Shown here one piece after another: positions 1 to 9,321 of a DNA stretch of 59,238 bases. Under the pieces are notes generated by a model. That model saw only the letters and a list, made by a program, of their open reading frames with translations. It made no database searches and was not told the DNA's origin. Each line of letters opens with the position of its first letter. The first letter of the stretch is position 1. The stretch is from an uncultured Luminiphilus sp. (GTDB lineage Bacteria; Pseudomonadota; Gammaproteobacteria; Pseudomonadales; Halieaceae). The DNA is taken from assembly GCA_905182485.1 (NCBI GenBank), contig CAJJBO010000023.1:1-59238 (forward strand), read 5' to 3'. Position numbers and translations under genes: made by a program.

Positions 1-549
1 ACATGATACTGGGCACAATGCCGCTGATTTTACGCAGCGCGGTAAAGGCGTCAGCATAACCATCGAGGCCGCCGACACCAGCGGGAATATAAGCGCCCGC
101 AGAATCATTTAAACCGACCACTGGAATCCGACGCTTAGCAGCCAACTCAAAAAGCCGCGCTAGTTTCTTGCCATTCGTGGCATCCATCGATCCCGCGCGC
201 ACGGTAAAATCGTGCCCATAAACCGCAACATCACGTCCGTTGACCGACATGATCGCCGTGACCAATGAGGCACCATCCAGATTCGGCCCCCAGTTTTGAT
301 AGAGCACATGGGGTGTATCGTCAGCCAAATAACGATTCGCTCCCAAACCGTCATCCGCCCCTTGAGGTGCTGACGAAGGCGATTACGCGATCCGGCCGCC
401 ATGAGGGGCTTTTCGCGCAGCTCTGCACCACGGCGCAGCGTCGCCTCATAACGGCCAGCTGGGTCAGTCTCGACCGGAGCGGCTGTAAACGGGTTCTTTA
501 GTGACACGGTCACACCCTCGCGGGTGCCCTTCTCGGTACCATTGTTCAT
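1..549 (-). CDS. Acyl-CoA carboxylase carboxyltransferase subunit, N-terminal part (runs off the window; frameshifted)
   Basis: This is the N-terminal part of a biotin-dependent carboxyltransferase of the crotonase-like carboxyl transferase family (PccB/GcdA-like), which moves a carboxyl group from biotin to an acyl-CoA. The visible N-terminus begins MNNGTEKG and reaches the family element [10 protein letters not shown]. After one indel near position 330 it continues in another frame with [35 protein letters not shown] and [14 protein letters not shown], the acyl-CoA-binding region of these enzymes. The C-terminal half lies beyond position 1. An upstream ATG at 591 exists, but the ATG at 549 gives the natural N-terminus. 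It is divergent from pabB. The exact substrate (propionyl-, acetyl- or glutaconyl-type) cannot be told from this fragment. Confidence 0.85.
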
Positions 550-698
550 TGACGGGCTCTCAGATAAAAAACGGTGCGCTCTCATACACAACAGTGCTGA
601 TCAACCGATAAGTGTACACCGCGCTGTGCATAGACCGCGACATTACTTATCCTTACCACTTCCTGTCAATTTTACCCCTGTTGCTGAAAGGGTTATTT

Positions 699-2058
699 AT
701 GTCGCTAACAGAGCGCATCGTTTCACTGCCTTATGAGGCTAGCTTGGTCGAATGGGCGGGCTTGTTTGCTCACTTGCCCGGCTTTGCCTACCTAGATAGT
801 GGTGATCAAACCGGTGGCACCGAGCGAGAATTGCTCACCGCCTTACCAAGTGCCCGCCATACCTTGCAGCATTATTCAGGTGAGGGAGCCGGGTCGACTG
901 GCGGCAATCGAAGCAGCGCTCGCTCACGCCCACCACTCGGATGAGGCCGCGCAATCCTCGGATAGCATGGGGGGCTGCCTCGCCATCGGTCACCTCGATT
1001 ACGATACCCCCGCCCGTTATCTCATTGGCGAGGCTGCGGAGACTGGCGCATCAGCAGCGCATATTTACCACTGGGTGATGGTGTCGGATTTCGCCGCGCG
1101 TTCGACTCAGGTGGTTTTCCACACCGACTGTCCCAAAGCCACTCGGCACGCCGTCAGTGCCATTCTGCAGAATGGCACTGACGCGTTGCAGGGTGGCGAA
1201 GCCAAGTACCAAACCGCCTTTTCGATCACTGCACCCTTTGAGCCCTCCATCAGCAAAACCGATTACCGCGACGCCATACGACGCATACAGGACTACATTG
1301 TTGCGGGCGATTGCTACCAGGTGAACTATGCACAGCGATTCAAAGCAACGCTGCAAGGGGATACTTGGGCGGCTTATCAGGCAGTGAGAGACAACCTGGC
1401 GGGGGGCTTCTCTGGCTTCTTGCGCCATGGAGAGGATCACACGATCCTCTCACTCTCCCCCGAGCGCTTCTTACAAGTCCATGATGGCGTAATCACGACA
1501 CAGCCCATCAAAGGCACCTCTGCTCGCCATCTTGATGTGACTGCCGACCGGGCATCAGCCGTCTCACTGCTGAGCTCAGATAAAGATCGCGCCGAGAATG
1601 TCATGATCACCGATCTCCTGCGCAATGACTTAGGTCGGTTCTGTGAGCCGGGCTCTGTCAAAGTCACTGAGCTGTGCGGTCTCTATAGCTTTGACAATGT
1701 CCATCACTTGATTAGCACGATTACCGGGCGGCTTGCCAGCGGCATCAGCGCTGGCAACGTCATGATTGCCTCATCACCCGGCGGCTCGATTACCGGCGCA
1801 CCCAAAAAGCGGGCGGTCGAAATCATCGCCGAACTCGAGCCACATGCTCGAGGGGCCTATTGCGGCTCACTGTTTGCGATGACCGGTGATGGCTGGCTGC
1901 AAAGCAGTATTGCCATCCGCACGCTCGAGGCCAAAGGCACCTCACTTTATTGCTGGGGCGGCGGCGGCATCACTGCCAGCTCTCACTGGGAGGCCGAATA
2001 TCAGGAAACACTCGATAAAATCGGACCGATTATGAAGGCCTTAGAGGCACCTCATTAA
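699..2058 (+). CDS. pabB: Aminodeoxychorismate synthase component I (frameshifted)
   Basis: PabB converts chorismate plus ammonia to 4-amino-4-deoxychorismate for folate synthesis. The chorismate-binding domain is complete: GDCYQVNYAQRF, TQPIKGTSAR (the Lys of PIKGT is the characteristic PabB catalytic Lys), ENVMITDLLRNDLGR, SSPGGSITGAPKKRAVE and GAYCGSLFAM. The total of about 453 residues matches the family. The natural start is the ATG at 699, preceded by AAAGGG; the N-terminal ~60 residues are in one frame and the remainder in the next, so there is an indel near 880. The gene also contains a perfect 32-bp palindrome between the N-terminal lobe and the catalytic domain. It ends convergently with cysB, the two stop codons overlapping in TTAA. 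Confidence 0.93.
1152..1183. repeat. Perfect 32-bp palindrome inside pabB
   Basis: Sixteen bases starting CGTCAGTGCC are followed immediately by their exact reverse complement, centred on CTGCAG (a PstI site). It encodes roughly VSAILQNGTDA in PabB, in the poorly conserved linker before the catalytic domain, and because it is a palindrome it encodes nearly the same peptide on the other strand. A perfect palindrome of this length inside a coding region is not expected by chance. Confidence 0.95.
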
Positions 2059-3029
2059 TGCTCAGGAAGTTCGATACCCTCGTATAAGGCGACTCTATCA
2101 ATCAGCTTCGCCCGAGATAGCGCCTCCTGAACCAACTCCCGCCCCAAGTGCGGCGCCAGCTCATGTATGAAATCGTGCATATAGCCACGCAAAAAGGTTC
2201 CCTTGCGGAATCCGAGACTGGTCACAGAGCTGGCAAACAAATGCGAGGCATCAATCTTCACAAGATCATGATCCAGCTGCTCGTCGTAGGCCATGCCCGC
2301 AATCAGGCCAATCCCCAAACCAAGCCGAACATAGGTTTTGATGACATCGGCGTCGACTGCGGTAAAAACGACTTTAGGCTGCAAGCCTCTATCATTAAAG
2401 GCCTCGTCTAACTTCGTGCGACCTGTGAATCCGGTTGTATAGGTCACGATGGGGTGTTCAGCAATCGCTTCCAAGGAACAATGTTGAAGCTCGGCAAGCG
2501 GATGCCCTTGGGGTACCACTACACAACGGTTCCAGCGATAACAAGGCAGCGTAATGAGGCTCGACAGCTGATTCAGCGCCTCGGTCGCGATCACAAAATC
2601 CACCTCTCCGTCCGCTGCCATCTGTGCAACCTGAGGCGGCGTGCCCTGCTTCATAGCAAGTGAGACGTCGGGATATTGGCGCATAAACCGCTGAATGATT
2701 TCAGGCAGCACGTATCGCGCCTGAGTATGTGTCGTCGCGATCGACAATGTGCCCGATCGCTCGTCAGAGAACTCTTGAGCGACGCGCTTGATCGCGTCCG
2801 CCTTGCGAAGCATCTCCCCCGCCAGATCCAGAATGACTTCACCGGCCGGTGTGATGTGCGTCAAATGTTTGCCACTGCGAGCGAACACCTCGACCCCCAG
2901 CTCATCTTCCAACAGGCGAATTTGCTTGCTAATACCGGGCTGAGAGGTAAAGAGGCTTTGAGCCGTCGCCGACACGTTGAGGTCGTGATGCGCGACTTCC
3001 CAGATATAGCGTAGTTGTTGCAGTTTCAT
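2055..3029 (-). CDS. cysB: CysB-type LysR transcriptional regulator of cysteine biosynthesis
   Basis: This is a LysR-family activator, 324 residues long, the same length as E. coli CysB. The N-terminal winged HTH (residues ~1-60) begins MKLQQLRYIWEVAHHDLNVS and contains SQPGISKQIRLLEDELG; the effector domain has the CysB-typical ATTHTQARYVLP, the TTGFTGRTKLDEAF loop that binds N-acetylserine/sulfate in CysB, and VRLGLGIGLIAGMAYD. Known role: with N-acetylserine it activates sulfate-assimilation genes. The start follows GAGGAGCC about 10 bases upstream. It stands alone between pabB (convergent) and the 5'-nucleotidase gene, with a 107-bp spacer that likely carries its own promoter. Nothing is missing. 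Confidence 0.96.
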   Translation of the reverse strand: MKLQQLRYIWEVAHHDLNVSATAQSLFTSQPGISKQIRLLEDELGVEVFARSGKHLTHITPAGEVILDLAGEMLRKADAIKRVAQEFSDERSGTLSIATTHTQARYVLPEIIQRFMRQYPDVSLAMKQGTPPQVAQMAADGEVDFVIATEALNQLSSLITLPCYRWNRCVVVPQGHPLAELQHCSLEAIAEHPIVTYTTGFTGRTKLDEAFNDRGLQPKVVFTAVDADVIKTYVRLGLGIGLIAGMAYDEQLDHDLVKIDASHLFASSVTSLGFRKGTFLRGYMHDFIHELAPHLGRELVQEALSRAKLIDRVALYEGIELPEH

Positions 3030-3136
3030 ACTACCAAGGCTCCTCAGAGCGACTCCTGTCGTAAAAGCCTAACCGGCAATTTACGCCAAGGGGGATCCAG
3101 CATCTTGGTAAGAAAAATCTAACTTCTTAGAATAAA

Positions 3137-4039
3137 TTATGTTTTATTAGCGACGCCGTGGGGTACATGACCCGTCGGGACATGACCACTTGCGTGCTCA
3201 CAGTGCGACTGTTGATCATCAAAAAAAACGTCGGCGCGATACGCGGTGAGAAACGCCGTCTTTGTCAAGCCGCCGAGAAAAATAGACTCATCAATGCGGA
3301 TATCCCAGGCGCGCAACGTTCTAATGACACGCTCGTGTGCTGGCGCCGAGCGCGCGGTCACCAGCGCCGTCCGCAAGGGGGGATCTTCTGCCGGTAGCGC
3401 TTGCTGCAGACGCTGTAACGAAGACAAAAACTGCTTAAAGGGGCCACCCATCAACGGTTGCTTTCGTGCGGCAGATTCACTCGCCGCAAAAGCGTCGAGT
3501 CCCTCTTCTTTGTACACGCGCTCTGCTTCATCTGAAAAGACTACCGCGTCGCCATCGAAGGCGATGCGAAGCTGCTGATCTCCCATATCACCGGCCGCCC
3601 TGGAAACCAGCGTCGCAGCGGCCACGCCATTAGCCAGTGCGACTCGAACATCCTCGCTCTCAGCGGATAGAAATAACTGGCAGCCGAATGCCTCAATGTA
3701 ACGCCAGGGCGGCTCGCCGCCACAAAAAGCGGCTCGGGTAATACCCAAACCGTAATGCTCAATGGAATTAAAGACCCGCAATCCCGTGTCAGCGCTATTA
3801 CGCGAGAGCAAAATCACCTCAATGCCTAAGGGTTCGCTGAGCTGTTGGTTGAGCGCTAACAACTTTGTTACCATCGCAAACGCCTGACCGGGTTCTAAAA
3901 TATCGTCTTCTTTCTCGATCTGATAAGCCGAGTAAGCTTCTAATCCCTCTGTTTGAAAAATATGGTGCGCATCATCCAGATTGAAAAGTGCTCTCGATGA
4001 AATCGCGATCACTAACTTTTGCGCACCTATCTCGGCCAT
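3137..4039 (-). CDS. Cytosolic 5'-nucleotidase family protein (PF06189 type)
   Basis: A 300-residue protein of the bacterial 5'-nucleotidase family related to eukaryotic cytosolic 5'-nucleotidase I, which dephosphorylates nucleoside monophosphates. Family signatures are VIAISSRALFNLDDAH near the N-terminus, VILLSRNSADTGLRVFNSI, ITRAAFCGGEPPWRYIEAF and IAFDGDAVVFSDEAERV (HAD-like Asp region), followed by GGPFKQFL, ALVTARSAPAHERVI and IDESIFLGGLTK. No signal peptide is present, so it acts in the cytoplasm. Its start codon overlaps the stop of the AGCS symporter gene (TGATG), which suggests translational coupling and a two-gene unit. The C-terminal tail with repeated HVPTGHVPHG is unusual but short. 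Confidence 0.9.
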   Translation of the reverse strand: MAEIGAQKLVIAISSRALFNLDDAHHIFQTEGLEAYSAYQIEKEDDILEPGQAFAMVTKLLALNQQLSEPLGIEVILLSRNSADTGLRVFNSIEHYGLGITRAAFCGGEPPWRYIEAFGCQLFLSAESEDVRVALANGVAAATLVSRAAGDMGDQQLRIAFDGDAVVFSDEAERVYKEEGLDAFAASESAARKQPLMGGPFKQFLSSLQRLQQALPAEDPPLRTALVTARSAPAHERVIRTLRAWDIRIDESIFLGGLTKTAFLTAYRADVFFDDQQSHCEHASGHVPTGHVPHGVANKT

Positions 4040-5391
4040 CAGATTGCATCACTCTTAACGCCATCCGCATGACGCGAAAAATACGATTTTGATAAGGTAA
4101 ACACCACTGGAGACAACAGAAGCAACGCAATTAAATTGGGGATGGCCATAAAGGCATTCAACGTGTCTGCTATCAGCCAAATCAAGCCCAAGTCGGTTGC
4201 TGCCCCCACGGGAATCGCCAACACCCAGAGCACCCGAAACGGCATAATGCCCCGGGTACCAAAAAGATAGACCACACAACGCTCACCATAGAACGACCAA
4301 CCGATCATGGTAGTGGTTGCGAATAACACCACCCCTACCGTCACCACCAACTCGCCGCCGGGAATCGCCGAGCCGAAGGCGGACGCGGTCAAGCTAGCAC
4401 CAGAAATACCCGACTCCAATACACCCGTCAGCATGATCACCAGACCGGTCATCGTGCACACTACCAGGGTGTCAATAAAAGTGCCCAACATCGCAATAAG
4501 CCCCTGTTCAACCGGCTCATTGGTCCGAGCGGCTGCGTGTGCAATCGGCGCACTCCCCAGACCCGCCTCATTGGAGAAGATGCCCCGCGCCACGCCAAAG
4601 CGGATTGCCGCCCAGACACTCGCGCCAGCGAAACCGCCTGCCGCCGAAGCACCATTAAAGGCGCTATCGATGATCGTACCCAATGCCTCTGGAACCTGCT
4701 CGATATGAAGCGCAATCACCAGTGCGCTCATCGCGACATAGGCAATCGCCATGACCGGCACCACCGCACTCGCCGTGGCAGCAATTCGTCGAATACCCCC
4801 TAAAATCACGGCACCCACAATCACCATGAGCAGCAAACCCGTAGTCAGCCAATGGACCTCGAACTGATCTCCCAGTACCTGAGCCACTGAATTCGATTGC
4901 ACGGTGTTGGCTAATCCAAACCCTGCCATTGCACCGAATAGCGCAAACGCGCCACTGAGGATGGCAAAACGCGGACCAAGGCCATTACGAATGTAATACA
5001 TGGGACCGCCGCTGAACCCGCCGAGGTCGTCCTGCTCACGGTAGCGAACGGCAAGCACCGCCTCAGCATATTTCATGGCCATACCAAATAGTGCGGTTAG
5101 CCACATCCAGAACAGCGCTCCGGGACCCCCTAATGTCATGGCGGTCGCAACACCCGCAATGTTGCCCGTACCGATGGTGGCGCTCAACGAGGTCATCAAG
5201 GCCCTGAAGGGCGGAATATCGCCCTCCCCCTGACCTTTGAAACCGCCGAGCAACAATCGAAAAGCAAACCCCAGCTTGCGCCATGTCAAAAGGCCCAAAC
5301 CGAGCGTCAGGAAAATACCGGTGCCCAACAGGAGCACCTGCATCGGCACCCCCCAAGCCCAAGCGTTCACCTCAGTAATAACCACTTCCAC
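4039..5391 (-). CDS. Sodium:alanine/glycine symporter (AGCS family)
   Basis: An inner-membrane transporter of 450 residues with about ten hydrophobic segments, beginning with VLLLGTGIFLTLGLGLLTW. The AGCS signatures are all visible: FRALMTSLSATIGTGNIAGV (substrate/sodium site), GPGALFWMWLTALFGMAMKY, GGFSGGPMYYI and GIFSNEAGLGSAPIAHAAA. The family imports alanine or glycine with sodium; the exact substrate is inferred. It is the upstream gene of a coupled pair with the 5'-nucleotidase. There is no obvious riboswitch in the 147 bases upstream. The length and all conserved motifs are intact. Confidence 0.93.
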   Translation of the reverse strand: MEVVITEVNAWAWGVPMQVLLLGTGIFLTLGLGLLTWRKLGFAFRLLLGGFKGQGEGDIPPFRALMTSLSATIGTGNIAGVATAMTLGGPGALFWMWLTALFGMAMKYAEAVLAVRYREQDDLGGFSGGPMYYIRNGLGPRFAILSGAFALFGAMAGFGLANTVQSNSVAQVLGDQFEVHWLTTGLLLMVIVGAVILGGIRRIAATASAVVPVMAIAYVAMSALVIALHIEQVPEALGTIIDSAFNGASAAGGFAGASVWAAIRFGVARGIFSNEAGLGSAPIAHAAARTNEPVEQGLIAMLGTFIDTLVVCTMTGLVIMLTGVLESGISGASLTASAFGSAIPGGELVVTVGVVLFATTTMIGWSFYGERCVVYLFGTRGIMPFRVLWVLAIPVGAATDLGLIWLIADTLNAFMAIPNLIALLLLSPVVFTLSKSYFSRHADGVKSDAI

Positions 5392-5538
5392 CTACATGCT
5401 CTCCTTCACTCTCGAGGCGTACCACTCATCGCGGTGCCAGCCGGTAGTTCTTTGTTAAGTCCTGCTCGTCCTGCTCAATCCGCCTGCAACAGGCCACGCC
5501 TCACCGAGCGCGCGCTGCGCACTCTCTTTTCCGCACTT

Positions 5539-6570
5539 TCACTCCGCCACCGAAGCGCTCGCAGTGGCTTTGAGCAGCTGCTCCTCGTGGGAAAATAAGC
5601 CAAAAATACCCCCCGTGTGCACAAAAACAATATCGTCGACGTCATCATAATGCCCCGCTTCAATATCGGTAATCAGGCCATGAAATGCCTTACCCGTATA
5701 AACCGGATCTAAGGGGATCCCCTCGAGACGCGTCAACTCGGTGATTAGCGCATAAATCGCGGGATCCGCTCGGCCGTAGCCGGGCCCTACCGAATGGTCG
5801 CGAGTGATCGGTGCCAACACGATATCCGGTAATTGTGGCCATCGCGCCACCGACGCGCGCCAGTCAGCAGATATTCGAGAATTAAACCAGTTACTGTCAT
5901 CACAGACCGCATAGCCTACAACTGACACCGGCAGTTCGTGCAATACCGCGCCGGCAGTCAATCCTGTTTGGGTCCCGGCAGAGCCCGTAGCAAGAGCAAC
6001 GGTGGCGCGATCAATGCCTGCTTTTGTCAAATCACCGCGAAGTTCCTCGGCGGCGGCAATGTAGCCCCATATCCCGAGGCTGTCGCTACCACCCGTGGGG
6101 ATCAACAGCGCGGGTCGCCTCGCCTTCAAGCAGGCCGCCTCAGCCCTGCCAAAGGCCTCTGTGACACCCTGGCCCCATTGAGCAGATGGCAAAATTTCGA
6201 AGCTCGCGCCGGCCAATTGGTCCAGTAAAAAATTGCCCGTGGTCGAGACCGAGTCGTCATCCGCTCGCAATACCACGTGACAGTGCAACCCTAATTGAGC
6301 GGCGACCAAGGCAGTGGCACGACAATGGTTACTCTGCACGCCGCCGCAGGTCACTAGCGTCGTCAAGCCCTCCGCCTGCGCATGGGCCGCGATAAACTCT
6401 AGCTTACGCACTTTGTTGCCGGTCAACGCGGAGCCCGTCAGATCGTCCCGCTTTATCCAAATGCGCTTGCCCCCACCCCACCGTGCCGATGCCCTGGGCA
6501 ACAGATGTAGAGGCGTGGGGAGCCTCGCCAAATCTAGGCGAGGTGGATACTCAATCAGAGTGGACGCCAA
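5539..6570 (-). CDS. D-cysteine desulfhydrase / ACC deaminase-like PLP enzyme
   Basis: A 343-residue fold-type II PLP enzyme of the D-cysteine desulfhydrase/1-aminocyclopropane-1-carboxylate deaminase family. Seen: PTPLHLLPR, WIKRDDLTGSALTGNKVRKLE (cut here as two overlapping motifs; the Lys in GNKVRKLE is the PLP lysine), TCGGVQSNHCRATA, IPTGGSDSLGIWGY, ATGSAGTQTGLTAG and the C-terminal VFVHTGGIFGLF. These match DcyD better than true ACC deaminase, so release of sulfide, pyruvate and ammonia from D-cysteine is the likely reaction (inference). Its start lies 20 bases inside the 3' end of yajC, so it is probably translated from the same transcript. There is no sign of decay. Confidence 0.85.
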   Translation of the reverse strand: MASTLIEYPPRLDLARLPTPLHLLPRASARWGGGKRIWIKRDDLTGSALTGNKVRKLEFIAAHAQAEGLTTLVTCGGVQSNHCRATALVAAQLGLHCHVVLRADDDSVSTTGNFLLDQLAGASFEILPSAQWGQGVTEAFGRAEAACLKARRPALLIPTGGSDSLGIWGYIAAAEELRGDLTKAGIDRATVALATGSAGTQTGLTAGAVLHELPVSVVGYAVCDDSNWFNSRISADWRASVARWPQLPDIVLAPITRDHSVGPGYGRADPAIYALITELTRLEGIPLDPVYTGKAFHGLITDIEAGHYDDVDDIVFVHTGGIFGLFSHEEQLLKATASASVAE

Positions 6571-6898
6571 CGGACTTCAGCGTGCCCTTGGGAAGTACGG
6601 AGGTCACATGAATCTTCTGAAATTTCAGCTCTACGTCCTTTCCAACCGAGAGCACTAAGTAGTTATCGTCGACCGCACTAATCTTGCCCATCATGCCCGA
6701 AGAGAGGGCCACTTCATCGCCCTTCTGCAGCGCCATCACCATCGCACCGTGTTCTTTTTGTCTCTTCCGCTGTGGACGAATTGTCGTGAAGTACATGAAG
6801 AGCAAAATACCAACCATCATTAATGGCAGAAATAAACCGCCACCTTGAGGTTGTTCTGCCGCGGCTTGCGCATAGGCGCTAGAAATAAACATAAGCAC
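6551..6898 (-). CDS. yajC: Sec translocase accessory protein YajC
   Basis: A 115-residue single-span inner-membrane protein. The N-terminus MLMFISSAYAQAAAE is followed by a hydrophobic helix (LFLPLMMVGILLFMYFTT) and the YajC signature IRPQRKRQKEHGAM, then the small soluble domain with LQKGDEVALSSGMMGKI and YLVLSVGKDVELKF. YajC associates with SecDF of the Sec translocon. In most gammaproteobacteria it sits between tgt and secD; here the neighbours are a PLP enzyme and xthA, and no secDF is present in the window. A GGAG-type ribosome site (AAGGAGAAG) precedes the ATG. Confidence 0.95.
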   Translation of the reverse strand: MLMFISSAYAQAAAEQPQGGGLFLPLMMVGILLFMYFTTIRPQRKRQKEHGAMVMALQKGDEVALSSGMMGKISAVDDNYLVLSVGKDVELKFQKIHVTSVLPKGTLKSVGVHSD

Positions 6899-7001
6899 TT
6901 CTCCTTGAGGAAGGCGACACTCTACGGCCTGAGCCGCTATTCAACAATATGTGGCTACTAATTGAATGGTCAACCGCAGCACCGCCTTATCGACCTGACC
7001 G

Positions 7002-7786
7002 CTAGACGGTCGACGCGTCTAGCGACAGATCAAAATCAATCGTAAGCGGCGCGTGATCAGAAAAGCGCTCATCGCGATAGATTGACTGGCGGAGGCCCTT
7101 ACCCGACAGGCCCGGTGTAGCGAGCATGTAATCGAGTCGCCAGCCGACGTTGTTGGCCCATGCTTGTCCACGGTTTGACCACCAAGAATAGATTCGTCCG
7201 TTATTTCCCTGAAAATATCGACCCATTTGAGGTCGTTGTAGATGCGATCCAGCCACTCACGTTCATGAGGCATAAATCCTGAATTCTTGCGATTGCTGCG
7301 CCAATTTTTCAGATCGATATTTTGATGACAGGTATTCCAATCAGCGCAAATGATGAACTCTCGTCGCTTACGACGTAACGCGGCCATGTGATCATAAAAT
7401 GGCTCCATGAAACCATCTTTTCGGCCCTGCGCTACTGGTGACGCTGACCCCGATGGGACATACAAAGACACGACGCTCAACCCCGGAAAATCAACCTGCA
7501 GGTACCGCCCTTCCGAATCGACAATGTCCCAATCCAAGCGCGTAATCACCCTCTGCGGCTTATGCTTAGCAAAGACCGCCGTGCCCGCGTACCCCGGGCG
7601 CTCCGCTTCGTTATAAAAGCAGTGATAGCCCTTAGGATAAAAGGCTTGGTCTGTCAGTTGCACTTCCTTCGCTTTGATTTCCTGAATGCAGACAACATCA
7701 GCCCGCTGCTTCGCAAGCCAACGGAAGAACCCTTTTCGCTCCGCCGCTCTGATTCCATTGGTATTGCACGTGATCACTCGAAACAT
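7002..7786 (-). CDS. xthA: Exodeoxyribonuclease III (frameshifted)
   Basis: An apurinic/apyrimidinic endonuclease and 3'-exonuclease of the ExoIII family, used in base-excision repair. Seen: FRVITCNTNGIRAA, ADVVCIQEIKA (metal-binding Glu), SLYVPSGSAS, FIICADWNTCH (Asp-Trp-Asn) and, after an indel near 7205, IYSWWSNRGQAWANNVGWRL, DYMLATPGL and RFSDHAPLTIDFDL (catalytic Asp-His). The total of about 262 residues is normal for the family. Translation could begin at the ATG at 7807, but the ATG at 7786 gives the family's usual MFRVITCN start. The gene is preceded on the other strand by unassigned DNA and followed by yajC after about 100 bases. Confidence 0.92.
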
Positions 7787-8136
7787 CGCGCCGGCGCCCC
7801 TGCTCATTCAACCCGTGTAAGCCGCGTAGTCAAACAAACATCGCCCGCCATGACAACTGAGCGAGCACAGGAGGATTGTCACTCGTCGGCAAAACCGGTT
7901 TGTTGCTCAGCGTCACGGGCGCTATCTGCCACTCTCTTTCCGTCATCGAACCCAATAACAGCCTCCAACAATGACGAGTGGAAGCGTCGCAATGATCTCG
8001 GATTACCCTGCAGCCAGACGGGAACCAGCCAGCGTAAGTATGCCGGGATTTGGCGCGCCGACAGACAGGCTGATCATTGAGGGTACCGAGCGACACACGC
8101 TACACTGCCGCGTCGAGATCCGAAGAGCGAATCATT
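7787..8136. other. Stretch between xthA and the formyltransferase-like gene, no convincing gene
   Basis: About 350 bases between two divergently transcribed genes. A minus-strand open frame (8096 to 7830) has a vague resemblance around TLSNKPVLPTS to the C-terminal part of chorismate lyase, but it is far too short and the surrounding frames give nothing consistent. It must hold the promoters of both neighbours; I could not pick clear hexamers. Confidence 0.4.
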
Positions 8137-9027
8137 GTGCACATTACCCTGCTCGCCAATCGAGATTTACACAGTAACTATGCGCTCAATCTGCTACTAC
8201 CGCGGCTGGCCAACGATCACTCGTTGACGCTCTTTCTGTCCGACACAGTGGGCGGCGACTCGAATCGGCGACCGGATCTTCATTGGCTGCAGTTTCTCGA
8301 GCAGACACTCTGTAATGACCTACTGTTTCCTACTCTGGATCGCGCTGGTGTAACGGGCGAGCTACTCACTTTTTCGGCTTTTGAGACATTCTTAGAGCAG
8401 CCCTGGGCTCCCCTCAACGATCCCAATAGCGAAGCCGGCCTCGCCGCCTTGGCCGCAAGCAGCCCAGATCTTTTGATTAGCCTACGTTATGGCCGCATCC
8501 TGCAACCTACTGCCATCAGCCTACCGCCTCGGGGTGTGCTGAACTTACACTCCGGCCGACTACCGCGATACCGCGGGGTGATGGCGACCTTTCGAGCAAT
8601 GCTGGCCGGCGACACACTACTGGGAACAACCCTGCACTGGATAGACGATGCCTCCATCGACACCGGACGCATTGTAAACACACACACGGAGCCACTCGAC
8701 CCACAGCGGTGTTATCTCAGCAACGTCTTATCACTCTATGAAACGGGCTGTACAGCGATCATTGACGCTATCCATGCACTCTCGGCCGACGAGGATCTCA
8801 GCAGCCATCAAGCGACGGGGGCTGGTGATTACTTCAGCTTTCCTAGTGCCTCAGAGTGTCAGGCCTTCCGGGCTGCCGGCTACATTTGGGCAGACCTCGC
8901 CAACTTTGCAACGATATTGCAGCGATACCACCCACCAGCCGAAGCTGCCGTTCAGCTCGACCTGCCTCGGATTGATTTTTCCAAAGGTGGACTGTTAACG
9001 CTCTATCGCGCCGCGCTTCAGCCTTAA
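8137..9027 (+). CDS. Formyltransferase-family protein of unknown substrate
   Basis: A protein of about 296 residues with the catalytic fold of methionyl-tRNA formyltransferase/GART/ArnA. The key region is visible: ISLRYGRILQP, then VLNLHSGRLPRYRGVMATF (Asn-x-His-x-Ser and the PxYRG loop) and LHWIDDASIDTGRIV, the equivalent of the catalytic Asp loop. It lacks the C-terminal OB-like domain of Fmt, so it is not the initiator-tRNA enzyme; it more likely modifies a small molecule or sugar amine with a formyl group (inference). I place the start at GTG 8137, which gives VHITLLANRDLHSNYALN; an in-frame ATG at 8077 would add 20 residues unlike the family. It stands alone, next to the gene-poor patch. 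Confidence 0.75.
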   Translation: MHITLLANRDLHSNYALNLLLPRLANDHSLTLFLSDTVGGDSNRRPDLHWLQFLEQTLCNDLLFPTLDRAGVTGELLTFSAFETFLEQPWAPLNDPNSEAGLAALAASSPDLLISLRYGRILQPTAISLPPRGVLNLHSGRLPRYRGVMATFRAMLAGDTLLGTTLHWIDDASIDTGRIVNTHTEPLDPQRCYLSNVLSLYETGCTAIIDAIHALSADEDLSSHQATGAGDYFSFPSASECQAFRAAGYIWADLANFATILQRYHPPAEAAVQLDLPRIDFSKGGLLTLYRAALQP

Positions 9028-9290
9028 ACTGCAGGCGACTTTAGGAGCCCACCCCCCAATGATCGTTTCGCACAACGGCTCCGATAACGCACATACCACT
9101 CTCGCAAAATGGGGATTTTTCGTTGCCACGGCATCGCAACTGGGTCTTAGAGACAGGATTCAGTCAGGCTAAAGCTCCCGCACCCTGTGATTTGCTTCGA
9201 TACCCCATGTGATAAAGGCAGTCTAAAATGTTGTTATATCATTATTTTCTGTTTTTTTATTTTTGATCACAATTAAATATCGCATTTTGC

Positions 9291-9319
9291 TTTACATTTA
9301 TCGCAATATGCGACAATAT
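9291..9319 (+). promoter_or_regulatory. Candidate promoter with palindromic operator upstream of the small RNA
   Basis: An A/T-rich stretch contains TTTACA (9291-9296) and, 17 bases later, CAATAT (9314-9319), overlapping GACAAT. Between them lies an inverted repeat, TCGCA-ATA-TGCGA (9301-9313), placed where a regulator would block or assist RNA polymerase. A related TCGCA half site lies at 9279-9284. The -10 match is weak, so this is a suggestion supported by position and by the terminator that follows. Confidence 0.4.
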
Positions 9320-9321
9320 AA

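Noticed and set aside
7830..8096. Possible chorismate lyase (ubiC) remnant
   Set aside because: Only a short segment (TLSNKPVLPTS) resembles the family, the frame is half the needed length, and no neighbouring frame adds to it.
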